NCBI GenBank assembly: GCA_023666975.1
Contig: JAMPAW010000183.1
Span: forward strand, 1 to 6,346
Direction: 5' to 3'
DNA: 6,346 bases
DNA from: Clostridium sp.
Lineage (GTDB): Bacteria > Bacillota_A > Clostridia > Lachnospirales > Lachnospiraceae
Shown here in pieces: positions 1-6,000 of the stretch. A program made the translations under genes and the position numbers. Within the stretch, counting starts at the first letter, position 1; the number at the start of each line of letters is the position of its first letter. The notes under the pieces were generated by a model. That model was not told where the DNA came from. It searched no databases and saw only the letters and a program-made list of their open reading frames with translations.

Positions 1-16
1 ATTTTATGATGGTTCA
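1..16 (+). promoter_or_regulatory. 3' edge of a probable second c-di-GMP-I riboswitch (partial)
   Basis: These bases match 1149-1164 exactly. In the complete downstream copy that stretch is the 3' strand of the P2 stem, the UAUGA half of the tetraloop receptor, and the GGUUC strand of P1. The aptamer body would lie upstream of the window, so its presence is inferred from identity to the complete copy. It would control the TolC-like gene starting at 73. Confidence 0.7.
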
Positions 17-47
17 GCCGCAATGAGTATGTTCATTGCGGCTTTTT
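1..47 (+). repeat. 47-bp direct repeat, copy 1
   Basis: Identical base for base to 1149-1195, 1148 bp downstream. The repeat covers the 3' end of the aptamer and the terminator. It begins at the window edge, so it may extend further left. After the terminator the two leaders diverge, although both stay A/G-rich. Confidence 0.97.
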
Positions 48-48
48 T
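17..48 (+). terminator. Intrinsic terminator of the upstream riboswitch, leader of the TolC-like gene
   Basis: A perfect 10-bp stem (GCCGCAATGA at 17-26, TCATTGCGGC at 33-42) with a 6-base loop is followed by six T. It sits between an aptamer edge and the ribosome binding site of the gene at 73, so it most likely works as a conditional attenuator and not as the end of an upstream gene. Confidence 0.9.
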
Positions 49-72
49 GGAAAGAAGAAAGGGAGGGAAAAT

Positions 73-969
73 ATGAAACATAAGATAGCCGCAGTGCTGT
101 GTATCATAGTTTTTACTGTGTTTTCTGCATATGTATCCGTGCAGGCGGCAGGTGATGATGACGCGCAGAATTATAATGAAAAGACGAAAGAAGAAATTTA
201 TTATGATCTGCTTATTGCGCAGGAAAGCAGGGAGCGGGCATATGCAGTCTACAGAAATCAGGTAAAAGCGCAGCTTGCAGAGCTGCAGATTGACTACCTG
301 TCAAAGCTGCAGGCAGAACTGGAACAGAAGTATATCATAGAGGAGGAAAAATTAGAGCTGGGATACACAACGCCCGTTGCCGTTGAAGAGGCGAAAAGCA
401 GTTACCTGGCGGTGGGGCTGCAGATACAGACGGCAGAAGAACAGAGGGATTTTTATAAAGACAGTATACGGCTGAATGGCGGCGAATACAGAGAAACAGG
501 GCTTACGGATCATGCGGAATCCTTAAAGGCGGATTATTTATCCGATTTTAGGGAAAACAGCGCGCAGCGGGCTTATTATGACCAGCAGATTCAGTATTAT
601 AACGATATTTTGCAGAAGGGTGCAGGAAACGGGGCAGAGCCGGAAATCATACAGAAACAGATTGAGCTGTACCAGCTGCAGAAGGAACAGTATGAGGCTG
701 ATCTGGAAATCTATGTGAAGGGTCTGCTGGTCAGCTATCATGCCGCAGAGAGACAGATTTCAGAAATGGACAGCCGGATAGCGGTCACAGAGAAGAAGAT
801 AGGGAATGCCCTGTTGCTGTTTGAAGAGGGGAAGATAGCGGAAATACAGCTGACGGAATTGCAGACGGAGCTGCAGAGACTTGGATATGAACGTGCTTCT
901 CTGGTAGGTGATGAAAAGCTGATATATTATAAACTGACCCATACAGTTGAAAGCCGGGAGGGAGAATAA
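73..969 (+). CDS. Secreted coiled-coil protein, TolC / outer-membrane-efflux-protein-like
   Basis: This 298-aa protein starts with a Sec signal peptide: basic MKHK, a hydrophobic core at residues 5-22, and a likely cleavage after V-Q-A (residue 25). No lipobox cysteine is seen. The rest is almost wholly helical, rich in Gln, Glu, Leu and Tyr. Two segments resemble the internal repeat of TolC-family proteins: EEKLELGYTTPVAVEEA near residues 91-107 and FEEGKIAEIQLTELQTEL near 250-267, each with the pattern 'long helix, G-x-(T/I), then a helix rich in A/E/L'. It is shorter than Gram-negative TolC (about 430-490 aa), and I see no obvious beta-barrel strands. The start is supported by GGAGG at 62-66, six bases before the ATG. 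It probably sits behind a c-di-GMP riboswitch, like the RTX operon downstream, so I infer a role in exporting or anchoring that protein. It could instead be an unrelated envelope coiled-coil protein. Confidence 0.75.
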   Translation: MKHKIAAVLCIIVFTVFSAYVSVQAAGDDDAQNYNEKTKEEIYYDLLIAQESRERAYAVYRNQVKAQLAELQIDYLSKLQAELEQKYIIEEEKLELGYTTPVAVEEAKSSYLAVGLQIQTAEEQRDFYKDSIRLNGGEYRETGLTDHAESLKADYLSDFRENSAQRAYYDQQIQYYNDILQKGAGNGAEPEIIQKQIELYQLQKEQYEADLEIYVKGLLVSYHAAERQISEMDSRIAVTEKKIGNALLLFEEGKIAEIQLTELQTELQRLGYERASLVGDEKLIYYKLTHTVESREGE

Positions 970-983
970 GGGGGATGTAATCA

Positions 984-1038
984 TTGTTTTTTGCCAAAAA
1001 ACAACAAGTTTTGCCATACCCCCTGAAACGGCAAAAAA
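984..1038. promoter_or_regulatory. Three phased TTTTGCC/GGCAAAA elements upstream of the promoter
   Basis: TTTTGCC occurs at 989-995 and 1009-1015, and its reverse complement GGCAAAA at 1030-1036. The centres are 20 and 21 bp apart, about two helical turns, and the last ends seven bases before the -35 box. The first copy is also the core of a perfect 9-bp inverted repeat (984-992 with 996-1004) built from A and T tracts. This may be a regulator binding site or a bent-DNA upstream element. No protein can be assigned. Confidence 0.4.
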
Positions 1039-1042
1039 TGGA

Positions 1043-1071
1043 TTGACAGCCGGATTTTACCATGCTATAGT
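1043..1071 (+). promoter_or_regulatory. SigA-type promoter of the riboswitch-RTX operon
   Basis: Perfect -35 TTGACA (1043-1048), a 17-base spacer, and -10 TATAGT (1066-1071) with an extended TG at 1063-1064. The predicted start of transcription is about 1077-1079, just where the aptamer begins. A promoter this close to consensus suits a unit whose output is set mainly by attenuation downstream. Confidence 0.92.
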
Positions 1072-1074
1072 GAG

Positions 1075-1163
1075 GTAACTACAGAGGGCAAACTTAGGGA
1101 AATCTAAGGACGCAAAGCATGAAGTCTAAGGGATATAACAGCTGTTATATTTTATGATGGTTC
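1075..1163 (+). promoter_or_regulatory. Cyclic-di-GMP-I (GEMM-I) riboswitch aptamer
   Basis: The order of conserved elements matches the GEMM-I class. The AGGGCAAAC block (1085-1093) leads into stem P1b, CUUAGG/UCUAAG (1093-1098 with 1103-1108), capped by a GAAA tetraloop (1099-1102). The diagnostic GGACGCAAAGC block follows at 1108-1118. The second arm carries an 11-nt-type tetraloop receptor, UCUAAG (1125-1130) facing UAUGA (1153-1157), with the usual CC/GG pair replaced by the compensating UC/GA. It is closed by an A/U-rich hairpin (1131-1152) whose core is the 18-nt palindrome at 1133-1150. P1 is short, AACU (1077-1080) with GGUU (1159-1162), possibly extended by G1075-C1163. The RNA binds the second messenger c-di-GMP. 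It lies between the promoter and a terminator, so it acts in cis on the operon starting at 1280. Confidence 0.94.
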
Positions 1164-1195
1164 AGCCGCAATGAGTATGTTCATTGCGGCTTTTT
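1149..1195 (+). repeat. 47-bp direct repeat, copy 2
   Basis: Exact match to positions 1-47. It spans the 3' part of the aptamer plus the terminator hairpin and five T. Complete identity over a functional RNA segment points to a recent duplication, or gene conversion, of the whole riboswitch. Confidence 0.97.
1164..1195 (+). terminator. Riboswitch-controlled intrinsic terminator
   Basis: The stem is perfect, 10-11 bp (1164-1174 with 1181-1191), with a GTATGT loop (1175-1180) and a run of five T (1191-1195). It begins one base after the P1 3' strand. I found no convincing antiterminator by eye, so whether c-di-GMP turns the operon on or off cannot be read from this sequence. Confidence 0.93.
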
Positions 1196-1279
1196 CTGTA
1201 GAAAGACGAAAAAGAGAAGATGGCTACAGAGTTATAATCAAAATGAAAAAGAGATTTAAACAAAAGGATTCAAAGGAAA

Positions 1280-1843
1280 ATGGCAGATAGAAAGAACGAC
1301 TGCAGGGCAAGCAGAGTAATTCCGGTATATGATGCTTCAGGGAATCAGTTAGATGAGATTCATCTAAGTGAAAAAATAATGCCGATACCTACAAAACGTG
1401 GAGGATTTGCGGAGAGTGGAGTATACTATAAAGGCGCGGGCATCGTATACAGAAATCATTTGGGCTGTGAAGCTAAGAATAACAGACGAACCGGAGTGGA
1501 AAGAGAAGCCCGGATAATTGGAAGAACAGAGCTGATATATGAGAATTTGATTTTATGCAATACGAACTGTGTGGGAAAATTTGGAATCTTTAAGTTTTGT
1601 CACCAGCCGATTCGTCTGAAAGAACTTAAAGGGAATATCAATGATACCATACACCTTATAAAATATGTTCTTTCAGACGACTGGAATACTGCATGGGACA
1701 AAAACTTGTGGAATGATATTCTTTTTAGGAAACTGTTTTCTGTTCTTGTTTCCGGGAAGATGTGCTGTCATTTGGAAAATGACTCTGAATGGGACTGGGT
1801 AAGGAAAGTATATAAAGAGAGAATAATAGGAGGACTGCAATGA
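1280..1843 (+). CDS. Unrecognised 187-aa protein, first gene of the riboswitch-RTX operon
   Basis: I do not recognise a family. The product looks soluble, with no signal peptide or membrane segment. It holds seven cysteines (8, 63, 93, 97, 107, 162, 163), including C93-x3-C97-x9-C107-H108, which could bind a metal, though this is only a pattern. The C-terminal third is helical and Trp-rich (W135, W139, W144, W171, W173). The start at 1280 is chosen because no longer in-frame reading exists: the ATG 20 codons upstream (1220) meets a stop after five codons. Its ribosome binding site is modest, AAAAGGA at 1262-1268, with AAAGGA at 1272-1277 probably too close. The stop overlaps the next start (ATGA), so the two are likely translationally coupled. 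It does not look like an HlyC-type toxin acyltransferase. Being first in the operon suggests an accessory role for the RTX protein. Confidence 0.8.
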   Translation: MADRKNDCRASRVIPVYDASGNQLDEIHLSEKIMPIPTKRGGFAESGVYYKGAGIVYRNHLGCEAKNNRRTGVEREARIIGRTELIYENLILCNTNCVGKFGIFKFCHQPIRLKELKGNINDTIHLIKYVLSDDWNTAWDKNLWNDILFRKLFSVLVSGKMCCHLENDSEWDWVRKVYKERIIGGLQ

Positions 1844-2535
1844 AACGAAACGAAGAGAAGTTTTTTAAACATCTTCAAAAAAAGGCAAAGAAAAACCCTG
1901 TGGAGAAATCCAAAGCGGCAGCGGAATACATTACAAACCTGATAAAAAAGGCATGTACGGATGCCAATGGAATAAATGGTAATAAATGGACGTATATGCT
2001 TTCCATGCTTACGGGGATTGCCTGCAGTAAGGCTGCAAATGCGTTTGTGGCAGAGGAAATAGAGGCATTATTAAATGGGGGAGGAGGTATCGGTACAGGA
2101 GCTGCGGCGCTGACAAAGCTTGAAACAGAGGCAGGCGATTTCTATATAGGTGAGGCGCTGGATCAGTGCCTGTTTCTTGCCCCTTATAGTGTATGGAATA
2201 TGTCCATCCCCATCATCCGGCAGCAGAATCCGGGGATTTCCATACCGGATATTGAAGCGCTGGTTGCAGCGAATGCAAAGGTGATGGGAGATAAAACCTA
2301 TAGAATATGGGACAGCACGTTTAACCCTTATGAGGAAATCAGGAATGCAAGAGGAACTTTTGAAACGATTGGAAAGCAGCTGGAGCCGTATCAGCTGAAC
2401 GCCAGGGAGACGATGCTTTCCTATACGATGTCGCTTACATATGCGCTTGTTTCTATGGCGGGAATATTTCCGAAAGGGAAAAACTGTGTGGAAATGGCAA
2501 TGGAGACAGTGGTTTTTATTGCACATATGGGTTAG
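1840..2535 (+). CDS. Unrecognised 231-aa protein, second gene of the RTX operon
   Basis: No family is recognised. The N-terminus is strongly basic (Lys-rich, residues 2-25) and is followed by helices. Residues 51-70 (from TYMLSMLTGI) and 192-210 are moderately hydrophobic but interrupted by polar residues, so membrane insertion is uncertain. A glycine stretch (NGGGGIGTG, residues 79-87) links the helical parts. No signal peptide is seen. The start is well fixed: AGGAGG at 1828-1833 lies six bases before the ATG, which overlaps the upstream stop by four bases (ATGA). The next gene begins ten bases after its stop. Tight packing ahead of a secreted RTX protein fits a chaperone, immunity or processing partner, but nothing in the sequence decides among these. 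Confidence 0.82.
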   Translation: MKRNEEKFFKHLQKKAKKNPVEKSKAAAEYITNLIKKACTDANGINGNKWTYMLSMLTGIACSKAANAFVAEEIEALLNGGGGIGTGAAALTKLETEAGDFYIGEALDQCLFLAPYSVWNMSIPIIRQQNPGISIPDIEALVAANAKVMGDKTYRIWDSTFNPYEEIRNARGTFETIGKQLEPYQLNARETMLSYTMSLTYALVSMAGIFPKGKNCVEMAMETVVFIAHMG

Positions 2536-2540
2536 GAGGA
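2534..2540 (+). promoter_or_regulatory. Ribosome binding site fixing the start at 2546
   Basis: AGGAGGA lies five bases before the ATG at 2546. The same frame is open further upstream to an ATG at 2441, but that start would overlap the previous gene by about 95 bases and has no comparable binding site. The start at 2546 is therefore preferred. Confidence 0.9.
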
Positions 2541-2545
2541 AGATT

Positions 2546-3076
2546 ATGCTTATTACTGACGAAATTCTAAAGAATATTGAGTTAAGCTGTATTTCAGGAG
2601 ACAGATTAAAGAGATTAAAAGAGATTAAGGAGCTTGAAATTGAATATCCTTATGATCAGGTGGTGACTGATGTGGATCACTTTACCCCGGAAAGGGAAGT
2701 ATTCGTTTCAGCCTGTGGGGAGAGAATACTATATACATGTGCGTTTTCTCCCATGCCGATTGCCATGCAGGCTGGCCCACCATACTACGATGACGTTTAT
2801 CTGTTGATTATTGATAATGAGTTTTTTGAATTCTATCTTGATTGGGATTTTGAATGGAGTGACGGAGATGAATATTATAAAGTATTGGCGGATGGGACAC
2901 GGATGTACCATTGGAGATACAAATTAAGGACAAATGAGAAGCTGGATAGAAGGGCAGATTTAAGGCAAATACTTCTGCTTTTGAAATCAGTGATTCCTTT
3001 TGAGAATAATGTCTATTGGAATAGCGATGGGGTTTTTTATACCACAGACATAATATATAAGGGAGAAATCATATAG
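2546..3076 (+). CDS. Unrecognised acidic 176-aa protein, immediately upstream of the RTX gene
   Basis: No family is recognised. The protein appears cytosolic: no signal peptide and no clear membrane helix. Its middle, about residues 80-112, is dense in acidic and aromatic residues (PPYYDDVYLLIIDNEFFEFY, then DWDFEW and DGDEYY). The N-terminus is a charged helix (residues 16-33). The fold looks like a mixed alpha/beta protein. It ends only two bases before the ATG of the RTX gene, so the two are surely co-transcribed and probably co-translated. Small acidic proteins next to large exported toxins are often immunity proteins or secretion chaperones, so either role is a reasonable guess, though immunity genes more often follow the toxin. 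The start is set by the AGGAGGA at 2534-2540. Confidence 0.85.
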   Translation: MLITDEILKNIELSCISGDRLKRLKEIKELEIEYPYDQVVTDVDHFTPEREVFVSACGERILYTCAFSPMPIAMQAGPPYYDDVYLLIIDNEFFEFYLDWDFEWSDGDEYYKVLADGTRMYHWRYKLRTNEKLDRRADLRQILLLLKSVIPFENNVYWNSDGVFYTTDIIYKGEII

Positions 3077-3078
3077 CC

Positions 3079-6000
3079 ATGAGTAAGAAAATTGAAATAG
3101 AAAAGGTCATTGAGATTTTGGAAGAAGTGCATGGTTCAGATGTTGCCTTTTCGGTTACCCCTGACTCCTTTGAGTGGAGCTGGGCATTTGAAAAAATGAA
3201 TGAAAGAGACTGGAGCTGTGTATTTAATGAGGTTGGCATTAAGGGGGCAGATGACTATGAGACTATTTATAATTTACAGGAATTTGTTAAGGAAAATTTT
3301 TCTTTTTCAATCGGGGATTCAAAGGGAGTTGTATATTATGGACAGGCGAATTCCGAAGATGCAATGTGGCGGATTGTGGATGCGATGACGAAGGAGGAAG
3401 GAAGCAATTTAGCATACATCTCAAGTACGGAGGCAGGAAAACTGTTTAATTCAAAATTGTTTAATAAAGAATTAGGGAAATACCTGGATGATAAATCATT
3501 GCTTAAAAAAGTTGACAACACTACGAAATTGTATGATGGGATAAAGACGGATGGAGTGATTAAGGAAAACTATTTCGGAGGCGGGAAAGCCCTGAAATCA
3601 TTAAATGATTTCTTTTCTGAATGTTATATTAAAAGTATTAAGAGTCCGGATGTCATAACCCTATTATCAGGGAGTAACAAGGCTGCGAATAATGCCGGTC
3701 TAAATGCTTTCTGCCGTACTGAGTTTAAGGCGATTATGGAAAATAATAATATTGTGACGATCAATGGCGTTAATAAGGAAGTATTTAAGAATATTTTCAA
3801 CTCTGTGATTGACAGAAGCAAAGCATACGATGTAGTGTGTGAAGCATTAAAGGCGAGTGAGATAACACATTTAAAGGATATATATTATGTGAAGTCGGGT
3901 GAGGAGATAACTATTGTGGCCAAAGACACGGAGAATGCCGTCCGGCTTTTGGATACAATGGTTGCGAACGGTAAAATAGGAACATCATCACTGGATGATA
4001 TTATTAAGGCTTGTGGCTCTGGTATCACAAAAGAGACAGAAAATGCTCTTAAGAGTATTATGAAAAACTATGATGAATCACTGATTGAACTTTTAAAAGC
4101 CGATTCGGAAAATATTCTAAAACTGGCTGAGAAAGATGTGCTTTCAGTTGGAAAGTATACGATTGAGAAGGATGGTACAATAACCGAAGTACTGGAAAAT
4201 GATATTAAGATATCCGCAAAGATCGAAAAAGAAATTACAACTGCAGAAAAGGCGCTTGAAGAAGGCTATGAGGTAGTAAAGGGAACTGACGGTAAAGTAT
4301 TTAAGATTACAAAAGGAGGAGTTATAAAGTTCCTGAATGTTGCTGGTGGCGTTTTAATTGCAATTGATACAGCGGCGACAATTAAGTCAGCGGTGGAGGA
4401 ATATGGAAAAGGAAATTATGAGACTGGCTGCAAGGAGTTAGTTACATATGTGAGTGAATTATCCGTTTCTATAGGTGCTAGTACATTGTTTACAACTGTT
4501 GCAACAGCTGTATGTGCGGTGGCGGGAGTTACGATTTGTGGTCCGGTTCTTCTATTTGCAGGTATTGCTGGCTGCATATGCGGACTGGTCTGGGGGCATG
4601 AGATTGGAGATTATTTGGGTGATTTCATCTGTGATCTGCTTGGATATGAAGATGCAAATTATGCTGAGGCGGGTGCTGCTATTCCTTATGTGGCAGACCC
4701 ACTGGTACTTGATATGGATGGGGACGGTTTTGAGCTTCTTTCATTGAAAGAAGGTGTTTATTTTGATGCAGATGCGAGAGATCTTGCGGAAAATACAGCA
4801 TGGGTATCGGGGGATGATGCATTACTGGCAATTGATTTAAACAGCGATGGGATAATAAACGATGGTTCAGAGCTTTTTGGGACTTCAACTGTTTTAGCTG
4901 ATGGTGGTGTCGCAGGGAGCGGGTTTGAGGCACTCAGACAATATGACAGTAATAACGATGGTGTAATTGATGCGAGCGATGAAGATTACAGTAAGCTTTT
5001 GGTATGGCAGGATAAAAACAGCAATGGAATAAGTGAGAGTGGTGAGCTTAACAGTCTGGCAAGCATGGGAATCGAAAGCATTTCACTTATGACAACAGAA
5101 GAAGATGGGATAATGGTATCTTCTGTTAATTATACGGATGGTACATCTACAAAGATTGGCGAATTTAACTTTGAGGCACAGCTTAGCAATACAATTGAAA
5201 AAGAACAGATTATGGTTTCGGATGAAATTGCCGCTTTGCCAGACGTTCGGGCGTTTGGCAGTGTTGCATCTCTCCATACCCTTATGCAACAGGATGAGAC
5301 GGGGATTTTGCAGGGATATGTGGAAGGTTTTATTATGGCAACGTCAATTTCAGAGAGGGAGGCAATTGTAGAAGATATTTTATTGAGTATTACGAACTCA
5401 GATTCTATAGATCCTAATAGCCGTGGAGGATTGATTGATGCAAGAAAATTGCATATTGTTGAGCAGATAATGGGAAAGGATTTTCTTGGGACAGCGGGAA
5501 GCAATCCGGTTAATACAGCAGCTTCCATTATTACGGATATATATAACGATATATTCAATGTATATTATTGTCTGTTAAATGCGCAGACTCATTTAGCTGA
5601 ATATGTAGATCTTTTGTATATTACACAAAATGAGAATGGTGTGAAAACAATTAATGTTGATTTTTTTAATTCGATTATTAATATCGCGAAAAAAAATGGA
5701 CAGGATTTGACAGAAATTGTGGGAGAAATGGGACGTTATATTAAATATATCAATGTAACCAATTCTGAAAATTTTTGTGAGTACATTAATAATTATATTA
5801 CAGATGACAAGTATTTGACAAGTATTGTCAGGGTTTGTTATCCTGACAGTTATATTGGGACAGATGGTAATGATACAAGGACAGGCACATCGTCGGATGA
5901 TCTCTTATATGGTGGAGCTGGAAACGATATCTTGAATGGTGGCGAGGGAAATGACCTTCTTTTCGGGGGAACCGGGGATGATGTTCTTCATGGGGAGGTT

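Noticed and set aside
984..1004. Hairpin after the TolC-like gene as a rho-independent terminator
   Set aside because: The stem is nearly all A-T and is not followed by a T run, so it is a poor terminator. It is reported only as part of the phased element set.
538..1063. Minus-strand open frames across the TolC-like gene and the promoter region
   Set aside because: They are antisense shadows of the coding sequence and of the riboswitch promoter, with no start signals or protein-like sequence.
1133..1150. Perfect 18-bp palindrome that could be a repressor site
   Set aside because: It is explained as the terminal hairpin of the second riboswitch arm, continuous with the tetraloop receptor.
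1243..1290. 15-codon ORF (MKKRFKQKDSKENGR) overlapping the start of the gene at 1280
   Set aside because: No ribosome binding site precedes it and the region is A-rich, where short Lys-rich ORFs arise by chance. A coupling leader is possible but unsupported.
1280..1843. HlyC-type RTX toxin lysine acyltransferase
   Set aside because: Length and position would fit, but I see none of the family's conserved motifs, so no function is assigned.
2441..2545. In-frame N-terminal extension of the 176-aa gene beginning at ATG 2441
   Set aside because: It would overlap the previous gene by about 95 bases, gives an odd Trp/Arg-rich peptide, and ignores the strong AGGAGGA directly before ATG 2546.
4475..5558. 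Open frames inside the RTX gene on both strands (such as 4475-4747 +, 4679-4933 -, 5130-5558 -, 5138-5371 +)
   Set aside because: They lie wholly within a well-supported coding frame with RTX and calcium-loop motifs, lack ribosome binding sites, and encode low-complexity shadow peptides.
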